From Clostridia bacterium (GTDB lineage Bacteria > Bacillota > Clostridia > Lachnospirales > Lachnospiraceae), in NCBI GenBank assembly GCA_028722515.1, contig JAQYGS010000003.1, positions 1-33,611 of the forward strand: a DNA stretch of 33,611 nt, written 5' to 3'. Made by a program: the position numbers and the translations under genes. This document shows positions 1 to 9,479 of the stretch, piece after piece. The first letter of the stretch is position 1; every line of letters begins with the position of its first letter. The notes under the pieces are model-generated. The model saw only the letters and a list, made by a program, of their open reading frames with translations. It ran no database searches and was not told the DNA's origin.

Positions 1-975
1 TCCTGCAGTCTGGCCGTATTCATCTACCACAATGGCCATATGGATCTTCCTTGCCTGCATGGAATGAAACAGGTCACCAATGCTCCTTGTTTCGGGAATA
101 AAAGATGCCTGGCGGATGATTCCCGGCAGTTCCTTCAATGGCTTGAATTTGGCCCATGGATTCTGGGTCATAAATTTCAGTGCATCCTTATAATGAACGA
201 TTCCCTTGATGTTGTCGATATTTTCCTCATATACGGGATACCTGGAATTACCCTCCTCAAGCATGGTATCGATCATATTTTTCAGCAGAATCTCCTGATC
301 AAATGCTACCACGTTCTTCCTGTGGGTCATGATATCCTGAGCATCCGTTTCATTAAATGAAATAATATTCTGGATCATTTCCGCTTCATTTTCTTCAATG
401 ACTCCCTGCTCATGGGCTTCATCCACAATGGAAATGATCTCTTCTTCTGTCACTGCAGCCTCCGTATGGTTCATCTCCACCCCAAAGGGAACTGCCGCAA
501 TTCTGGCAATCCAGGTAATCGCAAAGGTAAAAGGTTTCAGGATCATAACCCAGAAATGCACAAGTTTCAGATAGCGATATGCATATTTCTCCGGGTGGTA
601 AGTACCAACACGCCGGAAAGTAAGGATTCCCAGGCCTGCAAGCAGAATAACACAGACTGCAATCACAAGTACAAGAGCAGCTACATGCTTTATGTAGGGA
701 TGAAATGCGCTTAAAACCCAGGGAACAAAAAAAGCGCCAAAGCAGATACCGGTGGATAATGCGATCAAAGGGATAGCATTTACAAACTGAGCCGGATTAT
801 CCATAAAGGTAAGCAGAAGTCTGGCTTTTTGATCACCTTCCTGTGCTTTTTTTTCAGTTTCATTCTCACTTAAGTTTCTGACTGCAGCAGCAAATCCGTA
901 AAATATTCCATTAAGCCACAGCAGAAATACTAAAACCAACATGCCCCACAGGGGCACACTACTGCCATCTTCCAT
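1..975 (-). CDS. CorC/HlyC-family CBS-domain membrane protein (partial, C-terminus runs off window start)
   Basis: Reverse-strand translation from ATG at 975 gives MEDGSSVPLWGMLVLVFLLWLNGIFYGF... hydrophobic N-terminus, then ...EEIISMVDEAHEQGVIEENEAEMIQNII... and ...MAIVVDEYGQTAG, typical of the DUF21/CBS CorC-HlyC family. Confidence 0.88.
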   Translation of the reverse strand, partial: MEDGSSVPLWGMLVLVFLLWLNGIFYGFAAAVRNLSENETEKKAQEGDQKARLLLTFMDNPAQFVNAIPLIALSTGICFGAFFVPWVLSAFHPYIKHVAALVLVIAVCVILLAGLGILTFRRVGTYHPEKYAYRYLKLVHFWVMILKPFTFAITWIARIAAVPFGVEMNHTEAAVTEEEIISIVDEAHEQGVIEENEAEMIQNIISFNETDAQDIMTHRKNVVAFDQEILLKNMIDTMLEEGNSRYPVYEENIDNIKGIVHYKDALKFMTQNPWAKFKPLKELPGIIRQASFIPETRSIGDLFHSMQARKIHMAIVVDEYGQTAG

Positions 976-1054
976 ATTATATGATTGGTCTCCTTTGTAT
1001 GAACATGCATAGTTACGGGAAAAATATATCACTTTATATCATATCCGTCAAGGC

Positions 1055-1402
1055 TTAAAAACTCAGCTCCAGGCTGATTTCAAGTGCGTGGTTGACTTTG
1101 TCAAGCATGGCATCATCCAGATGACACACTTTGTCCTTAAGCCTTCTTTTGTCAATTGTGCGAAGCTGTTCCAGCAATATTACGGAATCTTTCTCTATAC
1201 CGTATGTTCCTGCGTCAATTTCTATATGAGTAGGAAGCTTCGCTTTATTCATCTTTGAGGTAATAGCAGCACAGATTACAGTAGGGCTGTGCCTGTTTCC
1301 CACATTATTCTGAATAATAAGTACCGGTCGGATTCCGCCCTGTTCACTTCCCACCACAGGACGAAGATCCGCATAAAAGATATCCCCTCTTTTAATTACC
1401 AC
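1055..1402 (-). CDS. mazF: MazF/PemK-family endoribonuclease toxin
   Basis: [36 protein letters not shown] motif of MazF/NdoA. The ORF track starts at 1411; an in-frame GTG at 1402 has better spacing from GGAG. Confidence 0.9.
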   Translation of the reverse strand: MVIKRGDIFYADLRPVVGSEQGGIRPVLIIQNNVGNRHSPTVICAAITSKMNKAKLPTHIEIDAGTYGIEKDSVILLEQLRTIDKRRLKDKVCHLDDAMLDKVNHALEISLELSF

Positions 1403-1519
1403 ACAATTCACACTCCGATTCTTTTAAGGCTTTTCACCTTGTTTTAAGATAAGTATTTCCATCTTTTTCTTGTGTATACATGCGTGGTTTATAAAATCAG
1501 TTTATCCTGTATGAAAGCA

Positions 1520-2677
1520 TTAAAGGTATGCTTTTGTTTCTTTGCCGTCTTTTATATAAACTCTGGGTACCCTTGGACTGATATCACAGGCAAATTCGTA
1601 GGAAAAGCGTCCGCATAGATCTCCGATCTCTTCAATACTGATAAATTCCTGTCCGTCTCTTCCAAGCAGAGTAACCTCATCTCCCTCTTTTACGTTATCT
1701 ATATTGGTTACATCCACCATAAACTGGTCCATACAGACTCTTCCAAGAATAGGGGCTTTCTTTCCATGGATCAGAACCCATCCTTTCCCGGAAAGCTGTC
1801 TGGGATATCCGTCTGCATAGCCTACCGGAATGGTTGCCACACGAAGTCTTGAAGGTGCCACAAAGGTTCCGCCATAGCTGATGGCTGTCCCGGGTTCCAC
1901 ATTTTTTATGTAGGTTATATGGCTTTTCAGTTCCATTACAGGTGTAAGCTTCACAATATCCCGTTCCACTTCTGAAGAAGGATAGATTCCGTAGATAGTG
2001 ATCCCGGCTCTGACTACGTTTAGATTTGCCTCGGGGATCCGGATGATTCCCGCACTGTTGGAGCAGTGCTTCACAGGAATCTTCACACCGGCTTCTTCCA
2101 GAAGGTCTGCAAATTTCAGGTAGCGGTCAAGCTGTACCATAGCCGGACTTCTGTCATATTCGTCTGCCCTTGCAAAGTGAGTAAACATTCCTTCAATCTG
2201 AAGATTGGGAAGAAGAGAGATTTTCCTGATCTCCTCCACGCTTTCCATAGTATCCGCAAATCCGATTCTTGTCATTCCTGTATCCAGTGCAATATGAATA
2301 TGTACTGTTTTTCCCTGAGACTCTGCCTCCTGGGAAAGCTTTACTGCGGCCTCCCTCTGGCAGACTGCAGGCCGGATATCATACTGAACCAGCTCTGGAT
2401 AATATTCTTCAAATACAATGCCAAGGATCAGAATGGGTTTCTTAATTCCTGCCTTTCTGAGATTTATTGCCTCCTCAGCAGTTGCTGTGGCAAAGCCCCA
2501 GATATAGTCATAATTTTCTACCAGATGGGCAACAGGAATGGCACCGTGTCCATAGGCATCTGCCTTTATAACTGCAATCATCTTTGTATCTTCTGCAATA
2601 TTCTTTCTCATTTCCCGGAAATTGTTCTCCACTGCATCCAGGGAAATCACTGCTTTTACTCTGTTATTTTTTTCCAT
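1520..2677 (-). CDS. alr: Alanine racemase
   Basis: PLP-lysine motif MIAVIKADAYGHGA, ISYGGTF, RVCMDQFMVDVT. Confidence 0.95.
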   Translation of the reverse strand: MEKNNRVKAVISLDAVENNFREMRKNIAEDTKMIAVIKADAYGHGAIPVAHLVENYDYIWGFATATAEEAINLRKAGIKKPILILGIVFEEYYPELVQYDIRPAVCQREAAVKLSQEAESQGKTVHIHIALDTGMTRIGFADTMESVEEIRKISLLPNLQIEGMFTHFARADEYDRSPAMVQLDRYLKFADLLEEAGVKIPVKHCSNSAGIIRIPEANLNVVRAGITIYGIYPSSEVERDIVKLTPVMELKSHITYIKNVEPGTAISYGGTFVAPSRLRVATIPVGYADGYPRQLSGKGWVLIHGKKAPILGRVCMDQFMVDVTNIDNVKEGDEVTLLGRDGQEFISIEEIGDLCGRFSYEFACDISPRVPRVYIKDGKETKAYL

Positions 2678-2682
2678 AATAT

Positions 2683-4191
2683 TTATCCTCTGCTTTTTAA
2701 TATTTCCGGCAAAAATTCATTAATATCTCTTGCCGTCATTCCCCTTGAACCAAGGTGATCTGCCGCAGCATCTCCTGCAAGTCCATGGATATAAACTCCA
2801 AGTGCAGCCTTCTCTGCCAGAGTCACATCCTTACCTGCCGATAAATACATGCATAAGATTCCGGAAAGTACACCGCTTAAAACATCTCCGCTTCCCGCAG
2901 TTGCCATTCCTTCGTTTCCGGACAGGTTCAGAAAAACCTCTCCGTCAAAACCGGCTGTTACTGTACAGGCATCTTTCAGCACACAGACACACTGTGTTTC
3001 CCTGGCATAATCAGACGCCGTCTTTATAAGGTCTTTCTGGATCTCTCCAATACTTTTGCCGCAAAGGCGGCTCATTTCCCCGATATGTGGAGTAACGATC
3101 ACATTTTTTCCCACATATTCCTTCCATTCCCTGTGTACAGAAAGAAGGTTCAGGCCATCCGCATCAAGAATAACCGGTTTCCCGGATTTGGCAGCTGCCT
3201 TAAGGAACCACTGGGCACGTTCCCTGCTCTGACCGGATACTCCAAGGCCCGGTCCGATCACCAGCACATCACACCAGTTCAATATATTTTCATTGGACGC
3301 CTCATCAAAATCACAGCATACCATAGCTTCCGGCAGAAGTGTCTGAAGAGGGATCCGGTTTTCTTCCACTGTCTGAATTTTGACCATTCCTGCAGAACTT
3401 TTCAGGGCAGCCTGGGCACTCAGAAAAGCCGCACCGCACATTCCGGGAGATCCGGCCACCAGAAGCACTTTTCCAAAGGTACCCTTATTTCCGTAAGGAA
3501 TCCTGTCAGGCAGAAGCGAAAGATCCTGTTTCTCAAGATAATGCGTAAAAGATTTGTTCAAAGGGTCCTGATATATTCCGATGTCAGCTATGATGATCTC
3601 ACCACCATACATCCTGCCCGGGTAAAAGCACAGTCCTCTTTTTCGAAATGCAAATGTAACCGTAAGATCTGCCCTGAATGCGATTCCCATTTCAAATCCT
3701 GTATCTGAATTTACTCCGGAAGGAATATCTACGGCTACCTTAAATGCAGATGCAGCATTCATTTCACTGATAACCTGTCCGTACCTTCCTTCAACAGGAC
3801 GGGTCAGGCCAACACCAAAAATTGCATCTACTATAGTAGTATATTCAGTGAAATTTAAGTTATGCACCTCCTGTGTTTCACAGTTTCGGGCAATAAGAAG
3901 CTGCTGTCTGGCCTGATCAGTCATTTTTTCCTCTGTACCCGTCAGGTAAAAGCAGGCACAATAACCTTCCAGACGTAAAAGTCTGGCAACGGCAAGGCCG
4001 TCTCCTCCATTGTTTCCGCTGCCACATACCACAAGAATTTTTTCTGCATTTTTATCTTTCAGGTGTTTTTTCATTTCCTCCACTACTTTTAAAGCAGCCC
4101 GTTCCATCAGAACAAGCGACGGAATTCCTATCCTCTCAATCGTGTGTTCATCAAGTTCTTTCATCTGAGCGCCTGTTACCACTTCTTTCAT
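2683..4191 (-). CDS. nnr: Bifunctional ADP-dependent NAD(P)H-hydrate dehydratase / NAD(P)H-hydrate epimerase
   Basis: N-terminal epimerase motif VVCGSGNNGGDGLAVARLL and C-terminal kinase-fold motif NEGMATAGSGDVLSGVLSG. The start at 4191 is preceded by AGAGAGGTGAGCAG. Confidence 0.92.
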   Translation of the reverse strand: MKEVVTGAQMKELDEHTIERIGIPSLVLMERAALKVVEEMKKHLKDKNAEKILVVCGSGNNGGDGLAVARLLRLEGYCACFYLTGTEEKMTDQARQQLLIARNCETQEVHNLNFTEYTTIVDAIFGVGLTRPVEGRYGQVISEMNAASAFKVAVDIPSGVNSDTGFEMGIAFRADLTVTFAFRKRGLCFYPGRMYGGEIIIADIGIYQDPLNKSFTHYLEKQDLSLLPDRIPYGNKGTFGKVLLVAGSPGMCGAAFLSAQAALKSSAGMVKIQTVEENRIPLQTLLPEAMVCCDFDEASNENILNWCDVLVIGPGLGVSGQSRERAQWFLKAAAKSGKPVILDADGLNLLSVHREWKEYVGKNVIVTPHIGEMSRLCGKSIGEIQKDLIKTASDYARETQCVCVLKDACTVTAGFDGEVFLNLSGNEGMATAGSGDVLSGVLSGILCMYLSAGKDVTLAEKAALGVYIHGLAGDAAADHLGSRGMTARDINEFLPEILKSRG

Positions 4192-4253
4192 CTGCTCACC
4201 TCTCTTTTCCTGCAAGATAAAAAGCTGTGACCGTCAAGATCACAGCCTGCCTG

Positions 4254-4904
4254 TTAGTGCTGTCCTCCATGCTCTTTCCTGTATTCACTCAGATTATAGG
4301 ACAAAGTCATCAGGCTCTCTGAAAGATGTACATTCTCAACCAATACATCTTCAGGAGCATCCAGATCAATATGGGCAAAATTCCAGATTGCCTTTATTCC
4401 ATTATCGATCAAAACTCTTGCCATTTCTTTTGCTTTATTCTTGGGAAGAGTCAGTATGGCAATTTCCACTTCATTTTCTTTCAGAAACAGGGGAAGCTCA
4501 CTGATCATCTGAATCTCAATACCCCGCACTGCAATTCCTTCCAGAACAGGATTAATGTCAAAAATACCTACCAGTTTAAATCCGCGTTTCTCAAAATCCA
4601 CATAATTGGCCAGTGCCTGGCCAAGATTTCCTGCACCCAGGATGATCATTGGATGCACTGTGTCAAGTCCCAGGATTTTCCCTATTTCCGTATATAAATA
4701 TCTTACATTGTAACCATATCCCTGCTGACCAAATCCACCGAAATTATTTAAATCCTGACGAATCTGGGAAGCTGTAACGTGCATTTTCTTACTGAGATCA
4801 TTTGAAGAGATCCTCTCAACATTCTCCTCCATCAATTCACCCAGATAGCGGTAATAACGGGGAAGACGTTTGATGACCGCTTTTGAAATTTCCTTAGCTT
4901 CCAC
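4254..4904 (-). CDS. rex: Redox-sensing transcriptional repressor Rex
   Basis: Winged helix ISKAVIKRLPRYYRYLGEL and Rossmann ILGAGNLGQALANY. Confidence 0.95.
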   Translation of the reverse strand: MEAKEISKAVIKRLPRYYRYLGELMEENVERISSNDLSKKMHVTASQIRQDLNNFGGFGQQGYGYNVRYLYTEIGKILGLDTVHPMIILGAGNLGQALANYVDFEKRGFKLVGIFDINPVLEGIAVRGIEIQMISELPLFLKENEVEIAILTLPKNKAKEMARVLIDNGIKAIWNFAHIDLDAPEDVLVENVHLSESLMTLSYNLSEYRKEHGGQH

Positions 4905-5105
4905 AATATTCCCTCCTTATAATTCCTATGTCAATTATACCGAGTTGTTATTTTACTGTCAAATTGATTTTGTACTTTTTAGACAAAATTTTTTGTTTTT
5001 TTTATTAATTTTGTTTTTTACTTTCAAAAACCGGGAAATTCCGCTATAATAAAAAACATACTGTTGCATTCTGTGCACAAATGAATTATATTTGGAGGAA
5101 TTTGT

Positions 5106-7016
5106 ATGATCTTATCATGCCAGAACATCTGCAAATCCTTTGGGGAACATGTTATACTTGAGAATGCCTGTTTCCATATAGAAGACCGTGAGAAGGCTGC
5201 TCTGATCGGTAACAACGGAGCCGGGAAAACCACTCTGCTGAAAATTATAATGCATGAAATTCCAGCGGATTCCGGTACGGTTGTTCTTGCAAAGGATAAA
5301 AAAATCGGGTATCTTGCCCAGTATCAGGACATTCACGGCCACCACACTATTTATGAGGAGCTTCTCTCTACAAAGCAGCATGTTATTGATATGGAAAGCC
5401 GTCTCAGAAGTCTGGAATCCCAGATGAAATCTGCATCCGGGGAAACTCTGGACAGTCTGATGAATACGTATACCAGGTTAAACCACGAATTTGAAATCGA
5501 AAACGGATATGCTTATGAAAGTGAAATCATGGGAGTGGTACATGGACTTGGATTTACCCGGGAAGACATAGACAGACAGATAGAAACTCTCTCCGGCGGC
5601 CAGAAAACCAGAGTGGCACTGGGTAAACTTCTTCTTTCAAAGCCTGATATCCTTCTTCTGGATGAGCCCACCAACCACCTGGACATGGAGAGTATCTCAT
5701 GGCTTGAAACGTATCTTATGAATTACCCGGGAGCTGTATTTATTGTATCTCATGACCGGTATTTTCTGGATAAGGTAGTGACCAAGGTGGTGGAGATCGA
5801 AGCCGGACAGATGCGTATGTATTTGGGCAATTATTCCGCGTATGCTCTGAAGAAAGCCAGCCTTAGGGATGCCCAGTATAAAGCGTACCTTAACCAGCAG
5901 AGAGAGATAAAGCACCAGGAAGCAGTGATCACAAAGCTTAAATCTTTTAATCGTGAAAAATCTATAAAAAGAGCAGAAAGCCGTGAAAAAATGCTTAATA
6001 AGATCCAGAGAATCGAGAAGCCTCTGGAAATTCAGAATCAGATGCGTATTTCTCTGGAACCCCGGTATATAAGCGGAAACGATGTGCTGACTGTAGAGGG
6101 GCTTTCCAAATCTTTTCCGCAGCAGATGCTGTTTAGCGATATTTCTTTTGATATCAAGCGTGGAGAGCGTGTGGCTCTCATAGGAAACAATGGTACGGGC
6201 AAAACCACCATATTAAAGATACTAAATGGGATCATTGACGCTGATGAGGGCAAATTTTCTCTTGGATCCAAGGTGAAGATCGGATATTATGATCAGGAAC
6301 ATCACGTACTCCATATGGAAAAGACTATTTTTCAGGAAATTTCTGACACGTATCCCACTCTTACGGAAACACAGATCCGCAATATGCTTGCTGCTTTTCT
6401 GTTTACTGGAGATGATGTATTTAAAGAAATTTCTTCCCTTTCCGGTGGTGAAAGAGGCCGTGTATCCCTGGCAAAGCTTATGCTTTCGGAAGCCAATTTT
6501 CTGATCCTTGATGAGCCTACCAACCATCTTGATATCGCTTCCAAGGAAATTCTGGAGGAAGCACTGAACAGTTACACAGGAACTGTACTTTATGTATCTC
6601 ATGACCGGTATTTCATTAATCAGACTGCCACCAGAATTCTGGATCTGACCAATCATACTCTGGTAAATTATATTGGAGATTATGATTATTATCTTGAAAA
6701 AAAAGAGGAACTGACTGATAAATATGCTCCTTCCACTGAGAAAGAGGCATCATCAGAAAAAAGCTCTTCTGACAATAAGCTTTCCTGGCAGCAGAAGAAA
6801 GAAGAACAGGCCCGCCAGCGTAAACGTGAGAACGACCTGAAGAAAGTTGAAAACCGGATCGAAGAACTGGAAAACAGAGACAGGGAAATTGATGAAACTC
6901 TGGTTCTTCCTGATATCTGTACAAACGTGGCTGAATGTACCAGGCTAAGCAGAGAAAAAGAAGCGATCGGTGAAGAACTTGAGAAACTGTATGAAAAATG
7001 GGAAGAACTTGCATAA
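5106..7016 (+). CDS. ABC-F family ATP-binding protein
   Basis: Two ABC cassettes (GNNGAGKTT / LSGGQKTRVALGKLLL; GNNGTGKTT / LSGGERGRVSLAKLML), no TM segments, C-terminal charged coiled coil. Confidence 0.93.
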   Translation: MILSCQNICKSFGEHVILENACFHIEDREKAALIGNNGAGKTTLLKIIMHEIPADSGTVVLAKDKKIGYLAQYQDIHGHHTIYEELLSTKQHVIDMESRLRSLESQMKSASGETLDSLMNTYTRLNHEFEIENGYAYESEIMGVVHGLGFTREDIDRQIETLSGGQKTRVALGKLLLSKPDILLLDEPTNHLDMESISWLETYLMNYPGAVFIVSHDRYFLDKVVTKVVEIEAGQMRMYLGNYSAYALKKASLRDAQYKAYLNQQREIKHQEAVITKLKSFNREKSIKRAESREKMLNKIQRIEKPLEIQNQMRISLEPRYISGNDVLTVEGLSKSFPQQMLFSDISFDIKRGERVALIGNNGTGKTTILKILNGIIDADEGKFSLGSKVKIGYYDQEHHVLHMEKTIFQEISDTYPTLTETQIRNMLAAFLFTGDDVFKEISSLSGGERGRVSLAKLMLSEANFLILDEPTNHLDIASKEILEEALNSYTGTVLYVSHDRYFINQTATRILDLTNHTLVNYIGDYDYYLEKKEELTDKYAPSTEKEASSEKSSSDNKLSWQQKKEEQARQRKRENDLKKVENRIEELENRDREIDETLVLPDICTNVAECTRLSREKEAIGEELEKLYEKWEELA

Positions 7017-7041
7017 TCTGCAGGCTCTTCCCTTTTTATGA

Positions 7042-8250
7042 TCACAGCATTTTTTCCAGTCTGTCTTTAATCGCCAGGATAAAATCTCTGCTGTTTAATA
7101 CAGTTACATGCTTCAGGGATGTGATCAGTGCCAGATCCTTGGTCATTTTTCCACTTTCAATGGTTCCAAGTGTGGCCTTCTCCAGCTTGTCCGCAAAATC
7201 CATAAGCTGGCTGTTTGAGTCAAGCTCTCCACGTTTCCTTAAAGCACCTGTCCATGCAAAGATGGTTGCTACGGAGTTAGTGGATGTTTCCTTTCCCTCA
7301 AGGTGACGGTAATAATGTCTCTGAACTGTACCATGGGCAGCTTCATATTCATAATTTCCATCTGGTGACACCAGAACAGAAGTCATCATTGCCAGAGAAC
7401 CAAATGCTGAGGAAACCATATCACTCATTACATCGCCATCATAGTTCTTGCAGGCCCAGATAAATCCTCCCTGAGATTTCATTACACGGGCTACAATATC
7501 ATCGATCAGGCTGTAAAAATATTCCAGACCTGCCGCTTCAAATTTTTCTTTAAATTCTTTCTCATAAATTTCAGCAAAAATTTCCTTAAATCGGCCGTCA
7601 TAAGTCTTGGAAATGGTATCTTTGGCTCCCAGCCACAGGTTCTGCCTTGTATCAAGAGCATAATTAAAGCAGCATCTTGCAAAGCTTGTAATGGATGCAT
7701 CCAGATTATGCATTCCCTGAAGCACGCCTGAGCCATCAAAGTGCTGGATCAGCTCTTTCTTCTTCTCTCCATTCTCACCTTCAAAAACAAGGTAGGCATC
7801 TCCAGGGCCGTCTATATACATTTCTGTATTTTTATATACATCGCCGTATGCGTGACGGGCAAGCGTAATGGGCATTTTCCAGTTTTTCACACACGGTTCG
7901 ATTCCCTTCACAACTATAGGAGCACGAAATACGGTGCCATCCATGATCGCACGGATCGTTCCATTGGGACTCTTATACATCTTTTTTAAGTGGTATTCTT
8001 CCATCCTGGCCTTGTTTGGAGTAATAGTTGCACATTTAACGGCTACTCCATACTTCTTTGCTGCATTAGCGGCATCTACAGTTACTTTGTCATCCGTTTC
8101 ATTTCTGTGCACCAGGCCAAGATCATAATACTCTGTTTTCAAATCAATGTACGGAAGAAGAAGTTCCTCTTTAATTATTTTCCACAGGATCCTGGTCATC
8201 TCGTCTCCGTCCATTTCCACCAATGGTGTGCTCATTTGAATTTTTTTCAT
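7042..8250 (-). CDS. icd: NADP-dependent isocitrate dehydrogenase
   Basis: MKKIQMSTPLVEMDGDEMTRILWKIIKEELLLPY; ANGT-type motif NGTIRAIMDGTVFR; YEAAHGTVQRHY. Confidence 0.94.
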   Translation of the reverse strand: MKKIQMSTPLVEMDGDEMTRILWKIIKEELLLPYIDLKTEYYDLGLVHRNETDDKVTVDAANAAKKYGVAVKCATITPNKARMEEYHLKKMYKSPNGTIRAIMDGTVFRAPIVVKGIEPCVKNWKMPITLARHAYGDVYKNTEMYIDGPGDAYLVFEGENGEKKKELIQHFDGSGVLQGMHNLDASITSFARCCFNYALDTRQNLWLGAKDTISKTYDGRFKEIFAEIYEKEFKEKFEAAGLEYFYSLIDDIVARVMKSQGGFIWACKNYDGDVMSDMVSSAFGSLAMMTSVLVSPDGNYEYEAAHGTVQRHYYRHLEGKETSTNSVATIFAWTGALRKRGELDSNSQLMDFADKLEKATLGTIESGKMTKDLALITSLKHVTVLNSRDFILAIKDRLEKML

Positions 8251-8334
8251 AATGTCCCTCCTCTTTAGCTTTAAATTTATCATACATTGTAGCGGATAGA
8301 ATTTGATTCGTCAATGCTTTTATACATTAAAGTT

Positions 8335-9171
8335 TTACTGTTCTATAAAATGAACAAGATCAAGTTTTCCCCATCCCTGAAGATTTTTGGGAAGTCCCAG
8401 ATCCTGAGCACTTTCCATTAACTTCATCTTTATTTCCACATTGGAAATAAATGGGTTCTTTTCAAGCATAAGAGCGCAGGCTCCGGAAACCAGAGGTGTT
8501 GACATGGATGTTCCGCTTTTTCTCCCATATCCGTTATCAGGTCCGGGCGCACAGGACATGATATGACTGCCCGGTGCCACAATATCCGGTTTACAGATAC
8601 ACTCAAAAGTGGGACCCCTGCCTGAAATAGCCTCCTTGCCCATAAGCATATCGCTGCAGCCTACTGTAATGATCTTCCGGCTGCTTCCGGGTGCTGTAAT
8701 ACTTCCAGGTCTTGGTCCCTGATTCCCGGCTGCAGCTACAACTACCATTCCTTCATCCCAGAGTTTTTCCACGCCTCTTATGAGTATTCTGTGGTCTTTT
8801 ACAGTTCTGCAGGTTGTGCCTACAGATATATTCACGACCCGGATACCATACCGGATTTTATTTTCCGAAATCCAGGCACAGGCCTTCAGAACATCCTCTT
8901 TTTTTCCATTTCCCATGTGGTCCAGTACCTTTAATACAATAAGTCCACAGCCCGGAGCAATTCCTGTGATTCTTCCTCCTGAGCCGGTACCATCTCCGCC
9001 AATAATACCACTGACATGAGTGCCATGCGAATTATCATCATAAGGGGCTCTTCTTCCTGATATAAAATCGCGAAAAGCCCATATGCGTCCTGAAAAGTCC
9101 ACATGTGGATAAATCCCGGTATCAAGGACAGCAACTCCTATCCCTTTTCCCGTATATCTTGTTTTTTCCAC
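8335..9171 (-). CDS. S8-family subtilisin-like serine peptidase, minimal catalytic domain
   Basis: Catalytic triad motifs VAVLDTG, NSHGTHVSG, SGTSMSTPLVSG. GTG start preceded by GGAGG; no signal peptide. Confidence 0.9.
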   Translation of the reverse strand: MEKTRYTGKGIGVAVLDTGIYPHVDFSGRIWAFRDFISGRRAPYDDNSHGTHVSGIIGGDGTGSGGRITGIAPGCGLIVLKVLDHMGNGKKEDVLKACAWISENKIRYGIRVVNISVGTTCRTVKDHRILIRGVEKLWDEGMVVVAAAGNQGPRPGSITAPGSSRKIITVGCSDMLMGKEAISGRGPTFECICKPDIVAPGSHIMSCAPGPDNGYGRKSGTSMSTPLVSGACALMLEKNPFISNVEIKMKLMESAQDLGLPKNLQGWGKLDLVHFIEQ

Positions 9172-9322
9172 AGATACATCCTCCGAATATAAGAACAGAA
9201 CTTATTTTATTTTATTCGGAAAATATACTTTATGTTATTTTGCCAATTTTCCTGCATAAAATGTATCAAATCCCATGAATATGCAAATACTTCACATATC
9301 AGAATCAAAAAGGAGGAATTTT

Positions 9323-9475
9323 ATGATTCTTTTACTGGTCATTGCATTTTTCATATTTCAGACCTTTATCCTTCTGTGCTGTGTAGCTGCCGGGGATGAT
9401 GCCAGTTCCCAGGAAATTTCCGATCAGGAACAGATGGAGTTCATACAGGAATGGAAAAAAGCCCATCACCGATGA
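9323..9475 (+). CDS. Small single-TM membrane protein, hypothetical
   Basis: AAAAAGGAGGAATTTT immediately before ATG at 9323; MILLLVIAFFIFQTFILLCCVAAG TM segment. Confidence 0.65.
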   Translation: MILLLVIAFFIFQTFILLCCVAAGDDASSQEISDQEQMEFIQEWKKAHHR

Positions 9476-9479
9476 ATAA

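Noticed and set aside
2066-4697. Long plus-strand ORFs (2066-2758, 2730-3029, 3085-3708, 4326-4697)
   Set aside because: Antisense to alr, nnr and rex, which have strong family motifs; translations look compositionally random.
5106-7016. ABC-F gene as an antibiotic-resistance determinant
   Set aside because: ABC-F family membership alone does not show ribosome-protection resistance; no resistance-specific context is visible.
6222-7045. Minus-strand ORFs opposite the ABC-F gene
   Set aside because: Shadow ORFs of a well-supported coding frame; Ser/Phe-rich translation reflects reverse complement of the coiled-coil region.
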